A stretch of 64,000 nt of DNA from CAWIHK01 sp963835935 (GTDB lineage: Bacteria; Bacteroidota; Ignavibacteria; UBA10030; CAVZMI01). Below the pieces are notes generated by a model. That model ran no database searches. It saw nothing but the letters and a program-made list of their open reading frames with translations, and was not told the origin of the DNA. Location: positions 558,001-622,000 of the forward strand of contig CAWIHK010000001.1 in NCBI GenBank assembly GCA_963835935.1, written 5' to 3'. Below are positions 33,442-41,813 of the stretch, piece after piece. Each line of letters opens with the position of its first letter. The first letter of the stretch is position 1. Made by a program: the position numbers and the translations under genes.

Positions 33442-34832
33442 ACAGTGCGCGAAAAAATTGGCCGGTCTTTCATCATCTGTTCGAGATACGCGTCGAAGCA
33501 CATCGCGATGTTACGGATTATTAATCTTCCTATTACATTTATTGTAATCGACGCTCGCGTGATAGTCACGAGTCCTTCATGCATAAATTCCTGCAATTTA
33601 TCCTGCGCGTCAAAAAAGTAATCATCGAAATTGATAGCGAAGCGGCGTTCAATCTCTTTCTTATCGAGAGTGAGGTCGCACATCAATTTCATAATAACGT
33701 ATTTTCTGATTTGGTCGTCTTTAGTCATCCTGTAGCCGAGGTTGGTTGCCAACGAGCCTTCCGAAATCTTCCTGTAATATTCCGGAAGTGTTTTCAAATT
33801 CTGTGCATAGATATTCTCGAATTGAGAAATTGCCGACATACCGAAGGCGTATACATCTGTCCCGGCCTTCGTCGAATATCCCTGAAAATTCCGGTATAAT
33901 GTTTTTTGTTTTTGTGAAATCGCAAGTTCATCCGTAGGTTTGGCAAAATGGTCCAATCCAATATACCAATAACCGGACGCGGTTAATGTTTCGATTGTCA
34001 TTTTGAGGATTTGCAGTTTGGTTTCGGGTGATGGTAATTCTTCGGCATGGAGTAATTTCATGTGTGGTTTCAGCCATGGAACATAAGCGTAGTTGAATAC
34101 TGCAATCCGTTCCGGCGAGATGTCTATTATTTTCGAGAGCGTGTCTCTGAACGACTCAAGCGTTTGAAATGGCAATCCATAAATGAGATCAAGATTAACG
34201 CTTGAGAAACCTAATTCGCGGCTCCAATCGACGGCCTGGCGTGTAATATTTTCGGGTTGAACACGATTGACAGCACGCTGCACTTGTTCGTTAAAATCCT
34301 GAACTCCCATACTGATCCGATTGAAACCGCTTTCGCGCAGAGCTTTTAAGTGTGCATACGTTAATCCCCGCGGATCGATCTCGACTCCCGCTTCTATATC
34401 ATCTGCAAATTGAAACCGGCCGCGTATGAATGAGCCGACATCTGCAATCTCGTCCGGATCGAGATAGGAGGGAGTTCCTCCTCCCCAATGCAATTGAACC
34501 ACCGGCCGATGCGGATTAATTAGTTTTACAACCCGGTCAACTTCAGTTTTTAAATGCCGGTTGTACTCTCGAATACGATCACGATTGTGCGTGACGAGCA
34601 TTGTGCAGCCGCAGAAGTAACAAAGCCTATCGCAAAATGGGAAATGCATATATAACGAGAGTGGTTTCTCAGTTTCGGATTTATTTGTTTGAAGAATTTC
34701 TTCCTCGAATTGTTTTGCTCCGAAAGAAGGAGAGAAGAGCGGGGCGGTTGGGTAACTCGTGTACCGAGGTCCGGGTCGGTCATATTTTCTAAGAAGGTTT
34801 ATATCGATATTTCGAAATTGTTCCACCGCCAA
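33438..34832 (-). CDS. hemN: Oxygen-independent coproporphyrinogen III oxidase
   Basis: 464 residues. Radical-SAM enzyme decarboxylating coproporphyrinogen III. Marks: RPGPRYTSYPTAPLF (HemN-specific opening), YMHFPFCDRLCYFCGC (cluster cysteines plus the extra Cys of true HemN), HWGGGTPSYL, EIDPRG, GVQDFNEQVQRAVNR, DLIYGLPFQT, and a HemN C-terminal domain (RNFQGYSTKAGTDVYAFGMSAIS). The start is TTG, three bases after the stop of the response-regulator gene. Works without oxygen. Confidence 0.96.
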   Translation of the reverse strand: MAVEQFRNIDINLLRKYDRPGPRYTSYPTAPLFSPSFGAKQFEEEILQTNKSETEKPLSLYMHFPFCDRLCYFCGCTMLVTHNRDRIREYNRHLKTEVDRVVKLINPHRPVVQLHWGGGTPSYLDPDEIADVGSFIRGRFQFADDIEAGVEIDPRGLTYAHLKALRESGFNRISMGVQDFNEQVQRAVNRVQPENITRQAVDWSRELGFSSVNLDLIYGLPFQTLESFRDTLSKIIDISPERIAVFNYAYVPWLKPHMKLLHAEELPSPETKLQILKMTIETLTASGYWYIGLDHFAKPTDELAISQKQKTLYRNFQGYSTKAGTDVYAFGMSAISQFENIYAQNLKTLPEYYRKISEGSLATNLGYRMTKDDQIRKYVIMKLMCDLTLDKKEIERRFAINFDDYFFDAQDKLQEFMHEGLVTITRASITINVIGRLIIRNIAMCFDAYLEQMMKDRPIFSRTV

Positions 34833-34835
34833 TGA

Positions 34836-35231
34836 TTATTTTTTCTTTCTAGAAATTACTTTTTCGATTAAGGAAATGAATTCATCCATGCGATAAGGCT
34901 TTTGAGCAATCCCCTCGACTCCTTGAGATATTAAATTTTGCGCATCATCGGAGTCGCTGTTTCCGGTTGAGAGGACAATGGGGACAGACGAATCAATCTC
35001 GCGCAGTTTTAAAAATGTTTCATATCCACTTAACATTGGCATTGACATGTCGAGAACGACGGCATCAACATTTGCATGTTGCTGCTCGAATGTTTCGATT
35101 CCTTCAAAACCGTTCGTTGCAGTAATAATATTGTATCCCTGCATTTCGAGAATATCTTTTGTTAATTCCCGGATCATCTCTTCATCATCGATAATCAACA
35201 CCGTTTTTGGACCGCCGCTAGGTTCTTGCAT
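34836..35231 (-). CDS. Single-domain response regulator inside the heme operon
   Basis: 131 residues, stand-alone receiver: VLIIDDEE (about 11-18), phosphorylated Asp in VVLDMSMPMLSGYE (about 59), SxT replaced by VLSTGNSD, Lys in IAQKPYRMDEFI. There is no output domain. It is embedded between hemE (44 bases upstream) and hemN (3 bases downstream), on the same strand and with a GGGGTGAAGA site, so it is co-transcribed with heme genes. What it regulates is unknown; the same small receiver type follows the pilus locus. An in-operon receiver gene is unusual for heme biosynthesis. Confidence 0.92.
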   Translation of the reverse strand: MQEPSGGPKTVLIIDDEEMIRELTKDILEMQGYNIITATNGFEGIETFEQQHANVDAVVLDMSMPMLSGYETFLKLREIDSSVPIVLSTGNSDSDDAQNLISQGVEGIAQKPYRMDEFISLIEKVISRKKK

Positions 35232-35275
35232 TCTTCACCCCATCGCAGAATGGTATCAATGTTGTGCCAAGGTTT

Positions 35276-36319
35276 TTATATATGATACTGAATGCTTTCT
35301 TCTTTTACAAACCGGACGCATGCTTTTACGTGTTCTACCGGAACATCCGGGAAAATTCCATGGCCGAGGTTAAATATATGTCCCGCACCAGTTCCGTATT
35401 TTTCTAAAATATTCCCGACTTCTGCTCTTATATTTTCCTGTGGCGCGTAAAGAATGCAAGGATCGAGATTCCCCTGGAGAGCTACTTTTCCACCGATACA
35501 ATGACGCGCGTCTGCAATATCTGTTGTCCAATCTAGGCCGACGACATGCGCGCCAGAATTTGCAATCTGACCGAGCGAATGCGACGCTCCTTTGCAAAAG
35601 AGAATTATAGAAACATTCGTTGATTGCAAAGCCTGAATAATTTTAATTATATAATCGAGCGAAAATCTTAAAAAATAATCCGGCGGAAGAATTCCTCCCC
35701 ATGTGTCAAAAATTTGAATTGCCTGAGCGCCGGCCAAAATCTGTCCTTTCAGATATTCGATTACCGAGAGGGTGGTTTTTTGAAGAAGAGAATGCATCAG
35801 ATCGGGGCAGGAATAAACTAATTCTTTTGCATGCCGAAAGTCTTTTGTGCCTCTTCCTTCAACCATGTATGCGGCAAGCGTCCAGGGAGAACCCGAAAAA
35901 CCGATGAGTGGTACACGGCCATTGAGTTCGTTCCGTGTTAATCTGATCGCATTCATGACGAAACCGAGTTCGCCTTCGGCAATCGGAATTCGCAGTCTGT
36001 TGATTGCTGACTCTGAGCGAAGCGGTTCCTCAAATCGCGGGCCACCATTTTCTTCATCAAAATTTAATTTCATGCCCATTGCCTCGGACAAAACTAAAAT
36101 ATCGGAAAAAATAATTGCCGCGTCCACATCAAGTATATCGACCGGTTGCAGCGTTACTTGAGTAGCAAGCTCCGGGGTCTTGCATAAAGTCAAAAAATCT
36201 ATTTTCGATCGGATTGTCCGGTATTCCGGTAAATATCTTCCTGCCTGGCGCATCAACCATACAGGAGTTCGTTCGACCGGCTCTCGCCTACATGCTTTGA
36301 GGAAAAGATCGTTTTTCAT
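35276..36319 (-). CDS. hemE: Uroporphyrinogen decarboxylase
   Basis: 347 residues. Converts uroporphyrinogen III to coproporphyrinogen III. The signature PVWLMRQAGRYLPEYR (about 19-34), FSDILVLSEAMGMKL (catalytic Asp), GFSGSPWTLAAYMVEG, FDTWGGILPPDYF, and the C-terminal FNLGHGIFPDVPVEHVKACV are all present. ATGA overlap with the hemD stop. Confidence 0.97.
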   Translation of the reverse strand: MKNDLFLKACRREPVERTPVWLMRQAGRYLPEYRTIRSKIDFLTLCKTPELATQVTLQPVDILDVDAAIIFSDILVLSEAMGMKLNFDEENGGPRFEEPLRSESAINRLRIPIAEGELGFVMNAIRLTRNELNGRVPLIGFSGSPWTLAAYMVEGRGTKDFRHAKELVYSCPDLMHSLLQKTTLSVIEYLKGQILAGAQAIQIFDTWGGILPPDYFLRFSLDYIIKIIQALQSTNVSIILFCKGASHSLGQIANSGAHVVGLDWTTDIADARHCIGGKVALQGNLDPCILYAPQENIRAEVGNILEKYGTGAGHIFNLGHGIFPDVPVEHVKACVRFVKEESIQYHI

Positions 36320-37152
36320 AATGGCATCATTGAATAATATTTATCGATACTGTTAACCAGCGATTCAGCGGTCGATTCATCCGCAAAGATGGATGGTGTG
36401 AATCCGGCTTTCCGGACAGCTTCTGCAGTTACCGGTCCAATCACGGCGATCGCGACATTTTTCAATGCAGCATCAATATAATGTCCTTTATCCGATTGCT
36501 TCATTAAAATATCGACAAATCCCTCAACACTGGAAGGACTGAAAAACGCAACGACATCTATCTTTTTCTGTAGAATTTCAGATTTTACCTGACTAACATT
36601 TTCCGGCGATGCTGTCAATGTTCTATAAACTATGATTTCATGAACATGAGCGCCCAGTTTTTCAAGTCCGATTTTTATCACACTGCTTCCAAGGTCACCT
36701 CGTGGGTGAAGGAATCTTTTTCCTTTCAAATCTTTGTTCCGTAGAAGAGTAAGAAGTTCTTTGGATGTAAATCGTTCCGGTACAACTAACGCATTACAGC
36801 CGTAGAAACGAAGAGTTGCTTGAGTCTTTGATCCGACAACACAAATCAGTTTTCCAGAAAGCACGTTCATCTGTGAAATATCAAGTGATGTGGCACGATC
36901 GAAAAAGAAACGAACGGCATTCGCACTGGTGAAAATTAATCCCTCATATTCTGCTATCTGCAGGATGGCTTCGTCTGTCAATTCCCATGAAATTGGATCA
37001 CAAATTTCTACGGTGGGGAAGATAATCGCCTCGGCGCCTGCAGCATGGAGCTGATCCACAAAATCTCGTGTTTGATTTATCGGACGCGTAACAAGAATTC
37101 GTTTGCCGCGGAGAAACGTAGCGGAACTTTTTGTGTGACTACTTTCAGTCAT
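36316..37152 (-). CDS. hemD: Uroporphyrinogen-III synthase
   Basis: 278 residues. Cyclises hydroxymethylbilane to uroporphyrinogen III. The family is poorly conserved; support comes from ILVTRPINQTRDFVDQLHAAGAEAIIFPTVEI, LIFTSANAVRFFFDR, FLHPRGDLGSSVIKIGLEKLGAHVHEIIVYRT, AFFSPSSVEGFV and IAVIGPVTAEAVRKAGF. It sits between hemC and hemE with ATGA overlaps on both sides, the usual operon position. Confidence 0.93.
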   Translation of the reverse strand: MTESSHTKSSATFLRGKRILVTRPINQTRDFVDQLHAAGAEAIIFPTVEICDPISWELTDEAILQIAEYEGLIFTSANAVRFFFDRATSLDISQMNVLSGKLICVVGSKTQATLRFYGCNALVVPERFTSKELLTLLRNKDLKGKRFLHPRGDLGSSVIKIGLEKLGAHVHEIIVYRTLTASPENVSQVKSEILQKKIDVVAFFSPSSVEGFVDILMKQSDKGHYIDAALKNVAIAVIGPVTAEAVRKAGFTPSIFADESTAESLVNSIDKYYSMMPL

Positions 37153-38090
37153 GCTATTCCCCGGATGGAATCGAGAATATCACCGGCTCCACGTGATAAT
37201 AATTTCCGAGCTAATTCTACGCCAAGCTGTTCCGCATGTTGGAGTGAACCGGATGAATTATCTCTTAAAATTCTATTGCCATCCAAAGATCCCACCATGC
37301 CATCTAGATGCAATTGACCATCGATTATCTTTCCATAAGCTCCGATTGGTATCTGACATCCGCCTTCGAGTGTCCGTAGGAACGCTCGCTCAGCCAACGT
37401 CGCCGATGCCGTCGGTTGATGATTCAACTTATTTACGATTGATTGAATGCGTTCGTCATTATTTCGGATTTCAATTCCGAGCGTGCCTTGTCCAACGGCA
37501 GGCAGAATTTCATCCGGTTGGAAGAAGAACGAGATGCAGTCATCCATTTTCAATCGTCGGACGCCTGCAAATGCGAGCACCATTCCATCCCAGTTCGATG
37601 AGTTTAATTTTTGTAATCGTGTTTGAAGGTTGCCTCGAATTTCAATGCAATCAATATCCGGGCGAAGATGACGGAATTGGCATCGCCTGCGTAGACTTCC
37701 GGTCGCAACTTTTGCCCCCGGTGGAAGTTGGGTTATAGATTGATATTTTTTTTCTTTGTGTGAAATAAAAACATCCCGCACATCTTCGCGTTCGGTGATT
37801 GCGCCGATCATCAATCCATCAGGTGTTTGTGTCGGAATGTCTTTCAAACTATGGACGGCAATATCAATTTTATGATCAAGCAATGCATGCTCGATTTCAC
37901 GTGTGAATAATCCTTTATCGCCAATCTTCGAAAGAGGTGAGTCGAGAATTTTATCACCGGCCGTTTTGATTATTGAAATTTCGAGTTGAAGTTGAGGATC
38001 AAATAATGACAATTGTTCCATCACCCAACGGGTTTGCGATAATGCTAACTCGCTGCCGCGAGTTCCGATGATGATTCGATTAGCGATCAT
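37149..38090 (-). CDS. hemC: Hydroxymethylbilane synthase (porphobilinogen deaminase)
   Basis: 313 residues. Assembles four porphobilinogens on a dipyrromethane cofactor bound to the Cys in LEGGCQIPIGAYG (about 246). Other marks: IIGTRGSELALSQTRWV, DKGLFTREIEHALLDHKIDIAVHSLKDIPT, GSLRRRCQFRHLRPD. ATGA overlap with hemD and an 11-base overlap with hemA; an AGGAGGATT segment inside hemA would be its ribosome-binding region on the other side of the start. Confidence 0.97.
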   Translation of the reverse strand: MIANRIIIGTRGSELALSQTRWVMEQLSLFDPQLQLEISIIKTAGDKILDSPLSKIGDKGLFTREIEHALLDHKIDIAVHSLKDIPTQTPDGLMIGAITEREDVRDVFISHKEKKYQSITQLPPGAKVATGSLRRRCQFRHLRPDIDCIEIRGNLQTRLQKLNSSNWDGMVLAFAGVRRLKMDDCISFFFQPDEILPAVGQGTLGIEIRNNDERIQSIVNKLNHQPTASATLAERAFLRTLEGGCQIPIGAYGKIIDGQLHLDGMVGSLDGNRILRDNSSGSLQHAEQLGVELARKLLSRGAGDILDSIRGIA

Positions 38091-39354
38091 AGGAGGATTT
38101 TTCTAATCCGAAAAGGTATCTCAGTGTGTTGACACGTTGAAGAATTTCTTCATCAGATGAACCATTGCCGTTCTTTAATTTTTGCAGAGGAACATGCAAA
38201 ATTTTGTTGATAATTCTTTTTGTAACGACTTCTACAAGTTCGCGGTCTGCTTCCGAAAATCTGTTGATATTTTTTCCCACTTCTTCAACTCGAATCGATT
38301 CGATCATCTCGCGCAGCTGTTGTATCGTCGGGTTAACTTCGAGGGCGTTGAACCATGAATAAAATTCAATCATTTCCTCAAGCGCGATCGCGTCGACTTT
38401 CGATAATTCCTGTTTGCGTTTGTCGAGATTCCGATCGACGATGACATTCAACGCATCGATATCGTAGAGGAATACATTTTCGATTTTCCGCGCATTTGGG
38501 TCGATGTTTCGTGGGACACCGATGTCGATTATAAAAAGTGGATTGTTTGATCGTTCCTTCATGATCTTGCGGAGAACCTGTTCGGTCAGAATATGTTCTG
38601 ATGATGCTATGCTGCTGATAATGATATCGATATTTGAAAGATTCGCGTTGAAAGTTTCGAAATCCAATATCGTGCCGCCGAGTTGAGTTGTAAGTTCCTC
38701 TGCTTTACTTCGTGTACGGTTGGTCACATATAAATTTGATATTTTTCGGCCCGCAAGATGTTTTGCCGTTAGTTCACCTGTTTCTCCAGTTCCGATGAGC
38801 AATACGCTCTTCTTGCTGAGATCGGCAAAAATTTTATTAGCAAGCTCCACGGCGGCAAAACTTACGGAGATCGCTCCCTCGCATAATTCTGTTTCTGTCC
38901 GGACTCGTTTGCCTACACGGAATGCGGTATCAAAAAGCCGTTGAAAAATCGTACCGGTTGCACCGGCAGAGCGCGCCAATTGGAAAGCAGTTTTTACCTG
39001 GCCGAGAATCTGAATATCGCCGATTACTTGAGAATCGGCGCCGGTTGTCATCCTGAACAAATGTAATGCGGTGCCGCAGGAAAAAAATCTATAAAAGTGC
39101 GAATGCTTTACGAAGGAACCGGCGTTTTTAAATTTTGCAAGAAAATCTATTAAATCATTTCCATTCAAAATATTATCGGAATTGAGGCCGTATAATTCTG
39201 TTCTATTGCAGGTTGAAAAGAGGACAGCTTCTTTAAGAAACTTTTTCTTGAGTTCAGATAAGGCAGTGCGGATTTCGTCGTCCGAGAAAAATATTTTTTC
39301 GCGTACATCCAATGGTGCGGTAGTATGATTAATTCCGACTGTTATTAAGTTCAT
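38080..39354 (-). CDS. hemA: Glutamyl-tRNA reductase
   Basis: 424 residues. First committed enzyme of the C5 tetrapyrrole route, reducing glutamyl-tRNA to glutamate-1-semialdehyde. It shows VGINHTTAPLDVREKIFF, the catalytic cysteine in FSTCNRTELY (about 50), GADSQVIGDIQILGQVKTAF, the NADPH motif VLLIGTGETGELTAKHL, and a dimerisation domain at the C-terminus. It starts 8 bases after the ccsA/hemX-like gene and leads the hemACDE-RR-hemNHG run. Confidence 0.97.
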   Translation of the reverse strand: MNLITVGINHTTAPLDVREKIFFSDDEIRTALSELKKKFLKEAVLFSTCNRTELYGLNSDNILNGNDLIDFLAKFKNAGSFVKHSHFYRFFSCGTALHLFRMTTGADSQVIGDIQILGQVKTAFQLARSAGATGTIFQRLFDTAFRVGKRVRTETELCEGAISVSFAAVELANKIFADLSKKSVLLIGTGETGELTAKHLAGRKISNLYVTNRTRSKAEELTTQLGGTILDFETFNANLSNIDIIISSIASSEHILTEQVLRKIMKERSNNPLFIIDIGVPRNIDPNARKIENVFLYDIDALNVIVDRNLDKRKQELSKVDAIALEEMIEFYSWFNALEVNPTIQQLREMIESIRVEEVGKNINRFSEADRELVEVVTKRIINKILHVPLQKLKNGNGSSDEEILQRVNTLRYLFGLEKSSYDR

Positions 39355-39362
39355 GGTAATGA

Positions 39363-40187
39363 TTAATAAAATTTGTGAAATTCACTGAAGAAAATATTGA
39401 TAACCGACATAGAAAACAGGGCAAGGACAAACCCGAATATCTCGAGTATCACCAATCGTCGCCCCTGAAATCCGCCGATGCGTTTCGCAATCAGGCCGAG
39501 TCCATACAACCCCCAGGTGAACAAAGTGCCGACAAGTTTTGGGTCCGTATAAGAGAATTGTTGAAAGGCTCGTGGAAGCCAGATGAAGCCTATTAAAATT
39601 GCTATCGTGAGCAGGGAAAATCCGAAGATCGTCGAACGAAAACTGAGTGATTCTAGGATTTCCAGATTTGGCAATCGTTTATAAATTACTCCGAAGCGAT
39701 TCACTTTGATGTCGTGATATAACATCAAATAGAGAAGGCCGTACATTGCAGAAAGAGCAAATGCCGTGAAACCGAGCAACGCGCTTGTCACATGGAAGCC
39801 TAATAAATTGCTTCTGAGTACAGTTTTTACTTCCAGCATGTTTTTTATGAACAAGGAAGAAATTAACTGAAATATAAAAGCGAGGGTGAGAATAAAAGTG
39901 CCCGTTCCGTGAATTTTAGTTCGCATTTCAAGATAGACGTACGCTGTGGTAATACAGAAAGCGATTACTGTCATTATTTCGAAGATTGTGGTGATCGGCG
40001 GGTGATTGAATTCAACCGTTCTTAGCAGGAGATAAGAAAAATGCAACCCGATTGTGAAATAAAGAAAAAACCGTTTGCGAGTTTCGTATCCCGGCCTACC
40101 TGTAAAAAAAGCCTGGTAGTAATACCAAACTGTAAATGCATAGAGCAACGGGAGAATAAATCTAATGCTATCAATGACGGTATTCAT
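39363..40187 (-). CDS. CcsA/HemX-type cytochrome c assembly membrane protein
   Basis: 274 residues with about eight membrane helices. HemX/CcsA marks include LHFSYLLLRTVEFNHPPITTIFEIMTVIAF and FHVTSALLGFTAFALSAMYGLLYLMLYHD; the C-terminus has GTLFTWGLYGLGLIAKR, a variant of the tryptophan-rich region. HemX commonly precedes hemA in many bacteria and influences GluTR levels, while the related CcsA/ResC handles heme for cytochrome c. The position, 8 bases before hemA as the first gene of the operon, favours HemX, but both readings are open. Confidence 0.85.
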   Translation of the reverse strand: MNTVIDSIRFILPLLYAFTVWYYYQAFFTGRPGYETRKRFFLYFTIGLHFSYLLLRTVEFNHPPITTIFEIMTVIAFCITTAYVYLEMRTKIHGTGTFILTLAFIFQLISSLFIKNMLEVKTVLRSNLLGFHVTSALLGFTAFALSAMYGLLYLMLYHDIKVNRFGVIYKRLPNLEILESLSFRSTIFGFSLLTIAILIGFIWLPRAFQQFSYTDPKLVGTLFTWGLYGLGLIAKRIGGFQGRRLVILEIFGFVLALFSMSVINIFFSEFHKFY

Positions 40188-40532
40188 GATATTCCATCAA
40201 TATTTATTATAATTCAACATAAATGTAGGGAAAACCGTTTCCACAATCAATTCTTACTGAATACAACATGATGTCTGGTTGCGCTTGACAATTTCTATTG
40301 TTTTTGTGACATTTGTGTAGACGCTTTATTCTACAAGTCGCCTCATGCTTTCATTGTTTGAGGTACAAAAGATCTAATGTCGTATTATCATGATGAAAAA
40401 CCAAAACAGCGCATTTTAGGTAGATCAGTCTAATTTATAAGTAGAACACAAAATTATTCAGATGATGACCTAATCGTGAAAGTCATATAGAATTACTGAC
40501 AATAGAGACTTAGAATCTATTTTGGAGATTAA
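40188..40532. promoter_or_regulatory. Divergent intergenic region upstream of the hem operon
   Basis: 345 bases between two divergently transcribed units. It should hold the promoter of the long hem operon (minus) and of the unknown gene at 40533 (plus). On the minus strand a TACATTTA near 40230 approaches the TAnnTTTG element of this phylum, without a matching upstream box at the right distance. No tRNA, riboswitch or hairpin-plus-T-run was found. Confidence 0.35.
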
Positions 40533-41456
40533 ATGAAAATTTCCTTATGGACCGTTTCATTGTTTTTTATATGGATGATTTTCCCTACCAAAGCAATTTC
40601 CACAAATATTAATTATCAAGCAAAAACGAAACTTCACGCCTGTCAAATGCTTACTCCCGATTCTATTCGAGCTTCGATTGATTCTCTAAGGGTAGACATT
40701 TCTCAGCAACATACGAGTGACTCTTTACTTCTAGTGCAATCTCAGAAGCAAGAGTTACAACAAATGCGCAAAATTTTGAATGCACCAGTGAGTTTCATTA
40801 GTTTATTTCAGATTGTCTTAGGAACACTATTATCAATTTGTTTTATCATTTGGATGGAATTTGTTCGTCAACCGAATTTGCGACTAAGCATTCCTCCGCA
40901 GGTAGATTTACATTATAACCAAAATTATCCAGCTCAAAGGATTAGATCACTTCGATTGAGTATTTCAAACAAGAATCTTCCATTATTGCTCAGATGGTTA
41001 ATGAGAATGCCTGCTCAGAAATGTCATGGAACAATATCATTTTATGATTCAGTTGGTAAAAACATTTTTAATCGCTCAATGGAAATTCGTTGGATTCGTT
41101 CACCAGAACCTGTTCCTATTCAGGGATTTGTCGGTGTGCAAAAATTAACTATTATTGATCCGATTAGGCTCACACCAGAACTAAACTGGGATATATATCC
41201 CGGAATGGAAGAATTGTTTGACGTAGTTGCGCGTTTCGATACTGATGAAGAATGCTTTGGATGGTCAAATCAAAGCTATTTCTCGAATCCAATATGGAGA
41301 AACCCAAACTGGAGAATTCCGTCAGGTAAATATTTTATAAAAGTAGAAATATTTTCATCGGGGAGACTATGTGCTGGTACATTCAGATTGATAAATGATT
41401 TATCGATTGATGATTGCAGACTTGAAAAGATAAAGGCGGATGACCCAGTAATCTAA
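40533..41456 (+). CDS. Unrecognised membrane-anchored protein
   Basis: 307 residues. N-terminal signal sequence (ISLWTVSLFFIWMIFPTKAIS), a short Ser/Gln-rich helical part, one membrane helix (VSFISLFQIVLGTLLSICFIIWMEFV, about 88-112) and a soluble C-terminal domain of about 190 residues, beta-rich, with W/P clusters (NPIWRNPNWRIPSGKYFIKVEIF). I know no family for it. The segment NLRLSIPP...LRLSISNKNLPLLLRWLMR is reminiscent of a beta-sandwich. A GGAGA ribosome-binding site precedes the ATG. It is AT-rich compared with neighbours and has no related gene nearby. Confidence 0.6.
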   Translation: MKISLWTVSLFFIWMIFPTKAISTNINYQAKTKLHACQMLTPDSIRASIDSLRVDISQQHTSDSLLLVQSQKQELQQMRKILNAPVSFISLFQIVLGTLLSICFIIWMEFVRQPNLRLSIPPQVDLHYNQNYPAQRIRSLRLSISNKNLPLLLRWLMRMPAQKCHGTISFYDSVGKNIFNRSMEIRWIRSPEPVPIQGFVGVQKLTIIDPIRLTPELNWDIYPGMEELFDVVARFDTDEECFGWSNQSYFSNPIWRNPNWRIPSGKYFIKVEIFSSGRLCAGTFRLINDLSIDDCRLEKIKADDPVI

Positions 41457-41496
41457 ATATTATGTAGTTAGCCCGCAACACTGAATAGGATCATAT

Positions 41497-41784
41497 ATGG
41501 CAAATATCATGCAAGTCTTCCAAGGAGAAAGAATTCGCACATTAGGCATTCCAATGATTGTTGTCACTGGCTATTCGAGTATCAAGGGAGAATTACGCTC
41601 GGAATTCTTTGCTTTTATAAGAGATATTACAGATTCTTTTATTTATCGACGGCTTTCATATAAGTATGAATCTCTGCCTCTGCACCCACTATGTGAAGAT
41701 ACCTATGGAATGATGAACGATGCGTATAGTGCATTTCGTGTGTTTCGCGGGGTAAAAATCTTTGCTTTTGTTGCACAGATTTAA
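41497..41784 (+). CDS. Unrecognised 95-residue protein
   Basis: Small reading frame in line with the previous gene (40 bases after it), with an AGGA site 8 bases before the ATG. The sequence starts MANIMQVFQGERIRTLGIPMIVVTGYSS and ends FRVFRGVKIFAFVAQI, mixed alpha/beta without motifs I can name. It has no cysteine pair or membrane helix. It could be a truncated gene or a small ORFan. Confidence 0.45.
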   Translation: MANIMQVFQGERIRTLGIPMIVVTGYSSIKGELRSEFFAFIRDITDSFIYRRLSYKYESLPLHPLCEDTYGMMNDAYSAFRVFRGVKIFAFVAQI

Positions 41785-41813
41785 CTTGTTAGATAATAAG
41801 AAGGAAACCGGTC

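Noticed and set aside
33442..33501. Longer N-terminus of hemH
   Set aside because: It overlaps hemN by 60 bases, while the internal ATG makes the ATGA overlap seen throughout this operon and the usual N-terminus.
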